A DNA stretch of 64,000 bases, taken from positions 62,001 to 126,000 of the forward strand of contig NZ_CP098363.1 in NCBI RefSeq assembly GCF_030388245.1. Reading direction: 5' to 3'. Made by a program: the position numbers and the translations under genes. How positions within the stretch are numbered: position 1 is the first letter of the stretch; the number at the start of each line of letters is the position of its first letter. Positions 15,227-23,219 of this stretch are shown here, in pieces. The stretch is from Paracoccus sp. TOH (GTDB taxonomy: Bacteria; Pseudomonadota; Alphaproteobacteria; Rhodobacterales; Rhodobacteraceae). Under the pieces are notes generated by a model. That model did no database searches. It was given only the letters and a program-made list of their open reading frames with translations, and had not been told where the DNA came from.

Positions 15227-16342
15227 ATGGGCCGTGGACGTTACCCTCTCGCGAAGAAAATCGCAGAGTTCACCCAGCACGTTGAAGTGATGGTTGGCCA
15301 GCAGGGCTGGCAAGGGCGGCTGACCGCCTCGTGGAACGCCAAGCAGGAAGAGTTCGCGGATAAGACCCTCGGGTCTCGCAAGCTCTACATCGTCAAGTTC
15401 CGCAATTCGATCAAGGAATGGTTCGCCAGCCTGCCAGCTGACGATCCGCGCCGTGCTTTGGAAGGCAAGGTGCTCGAAGTGATTACCTTCCCAGATGGTA
15501 TGACAGAGACGCTGACCCGTGATTACAACAGGGCCGTAAAATCGCGGGCTGAAAATCTTGTGCTGATCCGAAACCCGGATGAGCTGGTTGCGGCTTTCGT
15601 TGAATGGCTGCAAAGCACGGATATGCGCCAGAAGGCGCTAGGGGTTATGGCCCTGACGGGTCGGCGGTTTATCGAGGTCGTGAAGACTGGCGTTTTTCGC
15701 CCGGTGGTGGAAAAGCTGCCGAAGGGCACGGCCCGCCTGAAATACGTTCTGGAATTTGAGGGACAGGCCAAGACCCGCGAAGCCGAAGGCTCGATGCACG
15801 GCGTCAGCTACCGGATTCCTGTCATTCCGGCCGGGAAGGTGGACACGGTTCCGATGGTGCTCAAGGCGATGGAAGAGATCCGCGCCTCGAAGCTGGGTGA
15901 GCGCTGGCAGAACTTCGACTATGTGGATCTCAATGCGGGCGAGAGCGGGCGGTTTAACGGCCAGCTGCGCGGCTCGCTCAGCCAAATCGAAGGCATGACT
16001 GACGAAGTGCTGGGCAAGCTGTCGGTCAAGTGGCTCCGGGCACTATATGCCGAGCTGGCCTATGCTCGCTTTGGGGCACTGCGGAAAACCAAGTCGGCCT
16101 TCTTTGCCCAGATCCTCGGCCATGCCGAGGACGATCTTAAAACCTCGCTTTCCTACATGGTTCTCGCCATTGGCGACGACGAAACCGAGCTTGAAAAGGC
16201 CAAGACCGAAGTGCAGCGGCTGCTGGACGCTGTGCGTAAGCAGATGGCCGAAGATCGAGCCAGGGCGAGGGCAGCAGGTGTTGCTGATGATGAGGACGAA
16301 GATGACGAAGATGTCGTGATCGACAATGAGGACATGGATTGA
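15227..16342 (+). CDS. Telomere resolvase (protelomerase), TelA family
   Basis: 371 residues. Protelomerases cut a replicated palindromic telomere and reseal it as two hairpin ends. The N-terminal part has the LYIVKFRNSIKEW helix shared with Agrobacterium TelA. The catalytic region matches TelA strongly: MALTGRRFIEV (R146/R147), FEGQAKTREAEG (K182), LRALYAELAYARFG (R271), FFAQILGHAEDDL (H299) and TSLSYM (nucleophile Y310). The C-terminus is a very acidic tail. The spacing GQAKT...YRIPVI...LYAE...ILGH...SLSYM is that of resolvases and not of ordinary XerC/XerD. AGGAGG precedes the start. It implies a linear replicon or element, though no telomere is visible here. Confidence 0.88.
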   Translation: MGRGRYPLAKKIAEFTQHVEVMVGQQGWQGRLTASWNAKQEEFADKTLGSRKLYIVKFRNSIKEWFASLPADDPRRALEGKVLEVITFPDGMTETLTRDYNRAVKSRAENLVLIRNPDELVAAFVEWLQSTDMRQKALGVMALTGRRFIEVVKTGVFRPVVEKLPKGTARLKYVLEFEGQAKTREAEGSMHGVSYRIPVIPAGKVDTVPMVLKAMEEIRASKLGERWQNFDYVDLNAGESGRFNGQLRGSLSQIEGMTDEVLGKLSVKWLRALYAELAYARFGALRKTKSAFFAQILGHAEDDLKTSLSYMVLAIGDDETELEKAKTEVQRLLDAVRKQMAEDRARARAAGVADDEDEDDEDVVIDNEDMD

Positions 16343-16348
16343 GGGAAA

Positions 16349-16576
16349 ATGACTGTGACCGTTTATAGCAAGCCCAACTGTGTGCAATGCACCGCTACCA
16401 CGCGAGCCTTGGAGGCGAAGGGCATTCCATACGAACTGATCGACCTGACCGAGGATGCGGAGGCTTATGCTTTCGTGGTCACGTTGGGCTACCGGCAAGC
16501 CCCTGTCGTGGTTGCGGAAGATAAGCATTGGGCCGGGTTCCAGCCCAGCAAGATCGAAGCGTTGGAGGGGCCATGA
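16349..16576 (+). CDS. nrdH: NrdH-like glutaredoxin/redoxin
   Basis: 75 residues of thioredoxin-fold type with the active site C11-V-Q-C14 and the C-terminal HWAGFQPSKIEAL, which is the NrdH signature (W-x-GF-P-K). NrdH supplies electrons to class Ib ribonucleotide reductase, but no nrdE or nrdF is in the window. It starts six bases after the resolvase stop and may serve a host reductase. The last bases overlap the next start. Confidence 0.8.
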   Translation: MTVTVYSKPNCVQCTATTRALEAKGIPYELIDLTEDAEAYAFVVTLGYRQAPVVVAEDKHWAGFQPSKIEALEGP

Positions 16577-16950
16577 TTTTCCCATCGATCTTTCTGTGGG
16601 TCGGGTATGCCATCGCGGGGCTGGCTGCGACATGCTCGTTGCTCATTGCGCTCATGGGGTTCTGGCAGTTGCTCAAGTTGGGTCCGAACCTTTCCAGTGC
16701 TGTGCGGGCTTTCATGGGCGGCGCTTTCATGACGATATTTTGGGGCTATGCCCTGATGGATTGGCTTCCGGCTTGGGGGGAGCAGATTGCCGAAACAGAG
16801 CGCGAGCAGGAGGCGCATTGGGCGCGTGAACGTGAGGCGCTCGATGCGACCTATGCCGCTTCCCGTGAGCGCCGCAGGAGCAAAATCCAAGGCTGCGTGG
16901 ATGCCGGGGGGCAGTGGATCGAGGATAGCTGCTTCACGCCTGCACACTGA
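16573..16950 (+). CDS. Membrane protein with charged coiled region
   Basis: 125 residues. Two hydrophobic segments, about 2-34 and 46-64, are followed by a charged helix (ETEREQEAHWAREREALDAT) and a C-terminal part with two cysteines (GCVDAGGQWIEDSCFTPAH). No family recognised. ATGA overlap with the redoxin gene. Topology suggests an inner-membrane anchor with a soluble tail. Confidence 0.55.
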   Translation: MIFPSIFLWVGYAIAGLAATCSLLIALMGFWQLLKLGPNLSSAVRAFMGGAFMTIFWGYALMDWLPAWGEQIAETEREQEAHWAREREALDATYAASRERRRSKIQGCVDAGGQWIEDSCFTPAH

Positions 16951-17019
16951 TTTTCTCGCAGCTGCGGCCCCGACGCGGGCCGTAGCGCCGGACAATCAGA
17001 ACACCTTTGAGGGCGAAAT

Positions 17020-17610
17020 ATGAATGAACACGCGAAAAGGAGCAGCAACCGCTTCGAGCTGAGTGATTTGTTTTTCAGGGGCGAGCGGACAGCATTGTTC
17101 ATCGACGGGGCCAATCTTTATGGCGCTGCCAAGGGATTGGGGTTTGACATCGACTTTAGGCTATTGCGTCAGGAGTTTGGACGCTGCGGCAAAATGATCC
17201 GCGCCTACTATTACACCGCGATCTTGGAGAATGACGACTATTCGGCTCTTCGGCCGCTGACCGATTGGCTGGTATATAATGGATACACTCTGATCTCGAA
17301 GCCAGCTCGTGAATATACGGATGGGTTCGGGCGACGGAAAATCAAGGGAAACATGGATGTCGAGCTGACGGTGGATGCCCTGGAACTGGCTCCCCGGATC
17401 GAACATGCAGTCTTGTTTTCTGGCGATGGCGATTTCCGGCCGCTGGTCGAGGCGTTGCAGCGCCAGGGCGTCCGCGTGACGGTCGTTTCGACAATGTTGA
17501 CCCAGCCGACCATGGTTTCAGACGACCTGCGGCGGCAGGCGGACCACTTCATCGAGCTGGATTTCCTGCGGCAGGTCATCGGCCGACCGCCGCGCGAGCA
17601 CGCTGCATAG
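17020..17610 (+). CDS. NYN-domain (LabA/DUF88-like) protein
   Basis: 196 residues. The NYN domain is a PIN-like nuclease fold; its acidic residues are D29 in ALFIDGANLYGAA, D113 and D119 in GNMDVELTVDAL, and D136/D138 in LFSGDGDFRPLV. Such proteins are thought to process RNA. The order of motifs and the length are normal. It follows the membrane-protein gene after 69 bases. Its presence beside DNA-processing genes has no known explanation. Confidence 0.8.
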   Translation: MNEHAKRSSNRFELSDLFFRGERTALFIDGANLYGAAKGLGFDIDFRLLRQEFGRCGKMIRAYYYTAILENDDYSALRPLTDWLVYNGYTLISKPAREYTDGFGRRKIKGNMDVELTVDALELAPRIEHAVLFSGDGDFRPLVEALQRQGVRVTVVSTMLTQPTMVSDDLRRQADHFIELDFLRQVIGRPPREHAA

Positions 17611-17623
17611 GAAAGGACAGGAT

Positions 17624-17848
17624 ATGCGATACGTTTGTGTTTCGCCCATGACGGGTCAGATCGCCGGACCTCGAAAGGCAGCAATTGCCTTGCGAGCTGG
17701 TGACGAGATCAGGGAGCTTGATGATGGGCGCTTCTCCCTTGTGACGATCCGAACGGTGACGCTGTTCCCACCTACGGTCTCGGTAGCGAGCCAGGTGTTC
17801 ACACTCGCGGAGCACGACCGCGCTCGTCTCGACCCCTTGCCGAGTTGA
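17624..17848 (+). CDS. Small hypothetical protein (74 aa)
   Basis: 74 residues from MRYVCVSPMTGQIAGPRKAA, a mostly beta-type composition without membrane segment or signal. GGAAAGG precedes the start. No domain recognised. Lies 14 bases after the NYN gene and 10 before the next. Confidence 0.5.
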   Translation: MRYVCVSPMTGQIAGPRKAAIALRAGDEIRELDDGRFSLVTIRTVTLFPPTVSVASQVFTLAEHDRARLDPLPS

Positions 17849-17857
17849 GGCCCAACC

Positions 17858-18157
17858 ATGAGCGACAGCTATCCCGAGGCGCGGCGGTTCTTCGACCGTC
17901 ATATTCTTCAGACGATGGCAGAGCGTGGTGGTTCCTTCGGACACACAGAGACGTTCTTCCCGATCCGAACCTTCACCAATGAGTGGTTGCCAAAAGAGAT
18001 GGCCCGAGGGCTTTTGCGCGACCTGGCACAGCGGGGCTACTGCCAGTTCCGGTGCGGTCTGTTCACCGAAGATGGGGAGGTCGCAGGGGCAGGGTATGGG
18101 ATCACCAATGTCGGTCTTGCCTATTACCGCGAGCTGATGCCCGCGCCAGATAACTGA
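17858..18157 (+). CDS. Small hypothetical protein (99 aa)
   Basis: 99 residues from MSDSYPEARRFFDRHILQTM. The segment WLPKEMARGLLRDLAQRGYCQF followed by a short strand could be a winged-helix-like fold, but this is not a firm assignment. It lies 17 bases upstream of the relaxase-like gene in the same direction and may be an accessory protein. Confidence 0.5.
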   Translation: MSDSYPEARRFFDRHILQTMAERGGSFGHTETFFPIRTFTNEWLPKEMARGLLRDLAQRGYCQFRCGLFTEDGEVAGAGYGITNVGLAYYRELMPAPDN

Positions 18158-18174
18158 TTTCCAGGAACAGAGAC

Positions 18175-19809
18175 ATGCTTCTTCGCTTCAACGATGTGCC
18201 CCGTGATGCCACAACGCTCGATGAAACGGGCTTCCTCGACCGGAAGGACGCCCCGAGGGTGGCCGAACTGATCGGCCGTCAAGCGGCTGTCGAGGCGGCT
18301 TACAAGAGAACCGGCGCAAAGGCGGTCCAGTCGGCCATTCAAGGCCAGCCGCGCGCCCTGCTGGGCGCAATCGTCTTTTCTGGTGGCGAAGAGGATGATG
18401 ACATCTTTCTTCGCCGCATGGCCGAACGCTGGGAATCCGATTTTCTGCCTGGCTATGCGCGACATGAGCATTATGAAATCCTGTGGCATCACCTAAATTG
18501 GGGTGCAGCGCACGAGCTGCGCTTCTTCCTTCCTCTGTGGAATAAGGCCGATCAGGCCCTGTTGCCTGTGCCCAGGGCAATGATCGATCGATCCGAGCTT
18601 TGGACTCGTGTGCAGGCACTCACCTTCGGCCTGAAAGACCCCTTCCCGCGCTATCGGTCGGGCATCCGGCCGGATTTTCACCTGGCCGAACGGGGGCCGA
18701 ATAAGGGTCTCCGTTCGGCGCTGACAGCCTATGTCGAGGACGCTGTGATGGCGGGCGAACTGCGGTCGCGCCGTGAGGTAATTGCGGACCTGGGCAAGAT
18801 CGGTTTTGAAGTCGCCAAGGAAGATCCTCAAGCGCTGACGGTGCGGTATGTCGGTGAGAGCGAGGATCTTGCACAGAAGGCAAAAAGGCCGGTGGTGCTG
18901 TCCGGCCCGGCGTTTGGCGAGGGGTTTGGCCGGATCGATGATCCCAAGATTGTCGAACTGGAAGATACCGTGAAGGAAGGCGTGGCCCGCCTGCGGGCTG
19001 AAGCCAGGGCGCAATCCGAAAAGCTCGCTCCAGGGGTTGAGCAGGCCATCCACGACGCTGCACAGCGTCACGTCGCGGACGCCATGGGAAAAGTGGATCA
19101 AGGACTGGAGACGCGCTTCAGCAGCTTCCAGGAGCGCGCTGCGCTGTTGGTATCTGAAAAACAATCTGAACTCGCGGATGATGTGAAGGCACTTGAGGCA
19201 AGCGCAGACACCGTGCGCCGGAATCTCAATGAGAAACTGGTGGATTTCCAGAAGGTCGCGCGGGAAAGCAAAGATGTGCTGGTCGAGGAAACCGGCCGCG
19301 ACCTGGCCGCAGCGGTCGAGGTGGTAAAGCTGTTCCAGAAGAAGCTCGATGCAGCGCAGGCCCAACTGGACGAGCAGGGAGCCAGTAAGGATGCCCTCAT
19401 CAAAAAGTTGTCCTATGGCCTGGCGGCGGCGGGCGTCATCGCGGTGTTGTTGTTGGTGCCTACGCTCTATTTTTCAATCGGGGGCGCCCGGCTGGTGGCC
19501 GAGGTCAAAGCGGCCTCGGCCGAGATTTCGGACCAACAGGCGAGCCTGTCAGTGCTTTCGCGACAGACGAGCGAAGAGGTCGAGCAGCACCGCGCTGCGC
19601 TTACCCACGCCGTCGAACTGCAAAACCAGGTCCAGGAGGCCCTGCAAGGGATGGCGCAGAGTCTGACCATCTTGGGTGATGCCGTTCGCATCGAGCAGAA
19701 GGCCGATGGCACCAATGCGCTGACGATCTACACGCGGAAAATTCCGACCATACGCAACTGCGACCGGCAAGCTGGCTGTGTTGCGCGAGTGGACACCCGC
19801 TCGAATTGA
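18175..19809 (+). CDS. Relaxase-like protein with coiled coils and one membrane segment
   Basis: 544 residues. Residues 97-125 (HEHYEILWHHLNWGAAHELR and onward) resemble the H-E-N motif of MbeA/ColE1-type relaxases (pattern H-x-D-x-G-x-x-ELNF-x-IP), but the asparagine position is arginine. A long coiled coil spans ~260-410, a membrane segment follows at ~413-436 (LSYGLAAAGVIAVLLLVPTL), and a second coil leads to the end. A membrane segment is unusual in a relaxase. The family call is tentative; a homologous C-terminal fragment sits at 38859-38996. Confidence 0.5.
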   Translation: MLLRFNDVPRDATTLDETGFLDRKDAPRVAELIGRQAAVEAAYKRTGAKAVQSAIQGQPRALLGAIVFSGGEEDDDIFLRRMAERWESDFLPGYARHEHYEILWHHLNWGAAHELRFFLPLWNKADQALLPVPRAMIDRSELWTRVQALTFGLKDPFPRYRSGIRPDFHLAERGPNKGLRSALTAYVEDAVMAGELRSRREVIADLGKIGFEVAKEDPQALTVRYVGESEDLAQKAKRPVVLSGPAFGEGFGRIDDPKIVELEDTVKEGVARLRAEARAQSEKLAPGVEQAIHDAAQRHVADAMGKVDQGLETRFSSFQERAALLVSEKQSELADDVKALEASADTVRRNLNEKLVDFQKVARESKDVLVEETGRDLAAAVEVVKLFQKKLDAAQAQLDEQGASKDALIKKLSYGLAAAGVIAVLLLVPTLYFSIGGARLVAEVKAASAEISDQQASLSVLSRQTSEEVEQHRAALTHAVELQNQVQEALQGMAQSLTILGDAVRIEQKADGTNALTIYTRKIPTIRNCDRQAGCVARVDTRSN

Positions 19810-19827
19810 TGAAGGGGGGCGAAGGGG

Positions 19828-20271
19828 ATGATGGCTGCGGATGCTCAACTTTCCATGTTCGATTTGTTCCGGCCCGCGCCACTCTTTCGCGCGGTCGATC
19901 CTGATGGGATGGTCATCACAGAGCGCATTCACACGGTCCTGCGCCTTTCCCACCCGCGCCAGAAACAGCACGATCTCGCGAGGATCGAGATTCATCCGCA
20001 TGAGAGCTATTGGATGTGGGCGACTGCCTTCAGCATCGAACTTGGAGGTAGCGGATACCGGGTTGGTCCGAAGTGGGGCCATTTCGCGTCCTCAATGGAG
20101 GACGCGATCTATTGGGCTGTTCGCGAGTTGCAAAAGGGCGTTTCCCGATATGGCCCGTCGAAGGGCCGCGCGGCCATAGAGCGCTGGCTGGCGCTCTATG
20201 AGCCGGTCAACTGGCAACCTGGTCCGACAATTTCGGCCAGCGTGAGGGGATGTAGGAAAGCGGATAAATGA
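19828..20271 (+). CDS. Hypothetical protein
   Basis: 147 residues. An opening QLSMFDLFRP resembles a short linear binding motif, and the middle has IEIHPHESYWMWATAFSIEL. No recognised family. The stop overlaps the acyltransferase start (ATGA), so both are in one transcript. Confidence 0.5.
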   Translation: MMAADAQLSMFDLFRPAPLFRAVDPDGMVITERIHTVLRLSHPRQKQHDLARIEIHPHESYWMWATAFSIELGGSGYRVGPKWGHFASSMEDAIYWAVRELQKGVSRYGPSKGRAAIERWLALYEPVNWQPGPTISASVRGCRKADK

Positions 20272-20499
20272 ATTGGCGTCGGCTATTTCTGCTACTGCTT
20301 CGCGTCGAGGTGACGTTCACGCCGCAAGCTGAACTGATCCGGTCGAGGCCCTGCATCGTGGTGTGCAACCACCAGAGCCTTGTCGATGGTGTCGTGTTTG
20401 CCTTGGCGGCTCCGGTGAGCATGGATTATGCGGTCACGCCCCGATATGCGCTTGAGAGCGCCCTGACGCGCCGTGGGCTGGATTTCCTGGTTCGCTGTG
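20268..20499 (+). pseudogene. PlsC-like acyltransferase, 5' part, cut by ISKra4
   Basis: About 77 codons remain. VVCNHQSLVDGVVFALA contains the H35-x4-D40 motif of 1-acylglycerol-3-phosphate acyltransferases (PlsC family), which transfer acyl chains to membrane lipids. The reading frame then enters the ISKra4 left end and continues in frame into the transposase, giving an artificial fusion. The rest of the gene is not found at the far right of the island (62890), which carries another gene, so bases were lost or moved. Confidence 0.7.
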
Positions 20500-21942
20500 G
20501 GGAGTGGGCAAAACTTGGGGGTGTCTGTGTATGTTGGTGGTTCATTGAGAAGGGAACTGCCATGGAAGTGCGGATTATTGTCGAGACGACCTTTGAGAAC
20601 GGAACCACAAAGAGGCATCGTCTCGGCCGTTTGTCCCGCCCGTTTCGACGCACGCAGCCTGAGGGGTTCGGGTTGTTGCTCGAAGATGCGAAGACGATCC
20701 TGGGGCAATTGCAAAGTGCGATCCTGCACGACCAGATCGAGGAAATTTCCGAAGCCAGCCGGATCTGCCCGGACTGCGACGGGGTCCGGGCTATACATGA
20801 TTATCGGTCGCGGGTGCTCGACACACTCTTCGGCAGGTTCGAGGTCAAAGCGCCGCGCATTCGGCGTTGCGCCTGCAATGCAAAATCCGATGTTGTCTTG
20901 GGCGGACCGCTTTCGCCTCTCGCTCACTTTTTCCCGGATCGATCGACCCCGGAACTGCGACGCCTTCAAGCCGAACTTGGAGCGCGTCATTCCTTTCGGG
21001 AAGCGGTGCGTATTCTGGAAACCTTTCTGCCTTGCGCGAAGCAGGTGAACACATCGGTGCGCAATCGACTGGGCAAAGTTGCCCGGGAAATCTGCGACAG
21101 CGAGCAGAATGAGCCGCTGGTTCCTTCAGCCGCCGAAGAGGCGCCTGCGCTGACGGTTTTCCTGGACGGTGCGCATATCCGATGCAGGCCGGAATATCAG
21201 AAGCGACACCTCGATGTTGTGGTCGGTAAAATTGAAGGCCACGATAGGTGCCGTCGCTTCGGCTTGGTGCAACAGGCGGTCCTGTCACCTGCCAGTCAGC
21301 TTCGCCAGCACTTGAGGGCTCTCGGTTGGGATCACGAACAAACCGTCACGGTAATTTCGGACGGGGAACCAGCCCTGCCAAACCTCGTCCGCAATGCCGT
21401 CGATGGAAAGGTCCGCCACATCCTCGACTGGTGGCATATCTCGATGCGTATTCAGCACGTCGAGAACGCCGTAAAAGGCCTGCTGCAGAGCAGGGGTTTC
21501 TCCGGCATTCCAGTGTTGTTCAAACGTCCGGCCGAAACACTGCGATGGTACCTTTGGCATGGGAAAGTTCTAACGGCCACGACCAGTCTGCAATGGTTGA
21601 TCGTCGATTGCACGCGGCTGAATACAGATGATCGCATGGCGGCTGAAGCAGCCCGACGCGTGCAAGCCCGGTGCCGGGACCTCTATTCCTACCTTGCGAA
21701 CAACATGGACAGCCTGACCGACTATGGTCGGCGGTACCGCACGGGTTTTCCGATTTCTTCATCCCGGGCAGAGGGCTGCGTGGACGACATCGGGAACACC
21801 CGCATGGGCAAGCGCCGCCGCATGAGATGGTCGCCCAATGGAGCCCACCGCGTGGCTGTTGTCCGCGCCGCCGTTCTCGACGGTCGGCTAACCGGAGCCT
21901 ACCAAAGAGCAGCCGCATGACCCCCAAGTTTTGCCCACTCCC
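20500..21942 (+). mobile_element. ISKra4-family element, copy 1
   Basis: A 1443-bp element with perfect 23-bp terminal inverted repeats beginning GGGAGTGGGCAAAACTTGGG. It carries one transposase gene. No flanking target duplication is seen (left ...TTCGCTGTG, right TGCGTTACT), so the flanks were rearranged after insertion. It forms the left border of the 42-kb island, in opposite orientation to the right-border copy. Confidence 0.85.
20562..21920 (+). CDS. ISKra4-family transposase
   Basis: 452 residues from MEVRIIVETTFENGTTKRHR. A zinc-knuckle-like CPDCDGVRAIHDYRSR and a later CAC come before the catalytic part, with acidic residues in LTVFLDGAHIRCR (first D) and VISDGEPALPNLV (second D) and a final glutamate in SSRAEGCVDDIGN, consistent with a DDE enzyme. 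The C-terminal GNTRMGKRRRMRWSPNGAH is characteristic of the family. The start is taken inside the element; in-frame reading from the plsC remnant extends it artificially. Confidence 0.85.
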   Translation: MEVRIIVETTFENGTTKRHRLGRLSRPFRRTQPEGFGLLLEDAKTILGQLQSAILHDQIEEISEASRICPDCDGVRAIHDYRSRVLDTLFGRFEVKAPRIRRCACNAKSDVVLGGPLSPLAHFFPDRSTPELRRLQAELGARHSFREAVRILETFLPCAKQVNTSVRNRLGKVAREICDSEQNEPLVPSAAEEAPALTVFLDGAHIRCRPEYQKRHLDVVVGKIEGHDRCRRFGLVQQAVLSPASQLRQHLRALGWDHEQTVTVISDGEPALPNLVRNAVDGKVRHILDWWHISMRIQHVENAVKGLLQSRGFSGIPVLFKRPAETLRWYLWHGKVLTATTSLQWLIVDCTRLNTDDRMAAEAARRVQARCRDLYSYLANNMDSLTDYGRRYRTGFPISSSRAEGCVDDIGNTRMGKRRRMRWSPNGAHRVAVVRAAVLDGRLTGAYQRAAA

Positions 21943-22339
21943 TGCGTTACTAGGACGAAGGTTGCCCCGGTCTTCTTGTGCAGCCGACCGAATTCGTCGC
22001 GCATCTGCTGGCGCAAGCGTTCGTCGAGGCCCGTGAGCGGCTCGTCGAGCAACAGGATCCCGGGCTCCATCACTAGCGACCGGGCGAGTGCAACCCGCTG
22101 TCGCTGACCGCCGGAAAGAGCTGTGATACCCCGGCTTTGAAAGCCGTCAAGCTCCACCATTTTCAGCGCATCTTGGACTTTCCGTATGCAAGCAGTGCGG
22201 TTCTCACCTCGTACCCGCAGGCCGTAGGACACGTTCTGCTCGACCGTCATATGTGGAAACAGCGCAAGATCTTGGAAAACGGTGTTGCAATGCCGCTTGT
22301 TTGCCGGAACGTTGGTTACGTCCGCGCCGTCAAAGGTGA
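21943..22339 (-). pseudogene. ABC transporter ATPase, C-terminal part (split gene)
   Basis: Reads TFDGADVTNVPANKRHCNTV, the Q-loop FQDLALFPHM, the signature LSGGQRQRVALARS and Walker B ILLLDEPL, then GATFVLVT where ISKra4 cuts it just before the switch histidine. It continues exactly from the N-terminal part at 24832-25020 across the IS66 element. The form is that of PotA/UgpC-type polyamine or sugar import ATPases. The protein cannot be functional. Confidence 0.85.
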
Positions 22340-22421
22340 GTAAGCGGCAAGGAGACCCCGTGGGTTAGCGGCGTTGCCGGTCCGGGATAGGCTGGTGGCG
22401 TTGGTCTGACGCCGGGGTTCC

Positions 22422-22793
22422 ATGTCTACGACTAGTTCTACGCCTATGCCTGCGACTGGTAGCTTACAGTTGGTCGAGGCTGTGATCGAGCGTTTCGACG
22501 GAGCTCCGGTTGGGGAGCGCCGCCGGTGGTCGGATGAGTTCAAGGCCCAAGCCGTCGCGGCGGCGCTGGAGCCAGGTGTGAATGTTTCGGCGTTGGCGCG
22601 CCGCCTGGGGATTTCGCCGCCGCAGCTGTTCGGATGGCGTAAGGCCTTCCTGAAGAAGCAGAACGCAGACGCCCCGGCGGGTGCGCCAGCGCCCGTGGTG
22701 GAGATCGTGGTGGGCGAGGTGATGATCCGCGTCGGCCCGGACCTCAGCGAGGCTGCGTTGCGCCGGATCCTTCGTGCGGTGCGCTCGGCATGA
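22422..22793 (+). CDS. tnpA: IS66 accessory protein TnpA
   Basis: 123 residues. The segment RRWSDEFKAQAVAAALEPGV and the following LARRLGISPPQLFGWRKAFL form the helix-turn-helix typical of the IS66 first gene. It is needed for transposition in the family. It overlaps tnpB by four bases. Confidence 0.85.
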   Translation: MSTTSSTPMPATGSLQLVEAVIERFDGAPVGERRRWSDEFKAQAVAAALEPGVNVSALARRLGISPPQLFGWRKAFLKKQNADAPAGAPAPVVEIVVGEVMIRVGPDLSEAALRRILRAVRSA

Positions 22794-23134
22794 TGCCGTC
22801 GGGTGTGAAGGTCTATCTGGCCAGCCAGCCGGTAGACTTCCGCAAGGGGCCTGACAGCCTGCTGTCGCTGGTGCGCGATGCTGGCAGTGACCCGTTCAGC
22901 GGGGCGCTTTACGTGTTCCGGGCGAAGCGGGCTGACCGGATCAAGATTGTCTGGTGGGATGGCAGCGGGATCTGCCTCTTTGCCAAGCGGCTCGAGAAAT
23001 CCTCGTTCTGCTGGCCGCGGATCGGGCCTGTCCGGGTGCAACTCAACCATGCCCAGCTCATGGCGTTGCTCGACGGTTTGGATTGGAAACGGGTTCGCCC
23101 CGTAGTGGTAAAAGCGCCTGTATTTGCTGGATAA
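22790..23134 (+). CDS. tnpB: IS66 accessory protein TnpB
   Basis: 114 residues, with VDFRKGPDSLLSLV, DPFSGALYVFRAKRADRIKI and WDGSGICLFAKRLE, the signature of the IS66 Orf2 protein. Required with TnpA for efficient transposition in the family; its biochemical role is not settled. Start coupled to tnpA by ATGATG. Confidence 0.88.
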   Translation: MMPSGVKVYLASQPVDFRKGPDSLLSLVRDAGSDPFSGALYVFRAKRADRIKIVWWDGSGICLFAKRLEKSSFCWPRIGPVRVQLNHAQLMALLDGLDWKRVRPVVVKAPVFAG

Positions 23135-23219
23135 CCAGCCTGCGGCAAAGTGAATCACCCCAGCCCGGAATGTCGATCGCCTGAGGCATGGCGCGGCGGG
23201 CCGTGCTATCCTGTGCGGC

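Noticed and set aside
15227..16342. Ordinary XerC/XerD-type integrase
   Set aside because: The order and neighbours of catalytic residues, the GQAKT and YRIPV region and the SLSYM nucleophile context match TelA and do not match phage or Xer recombinases.
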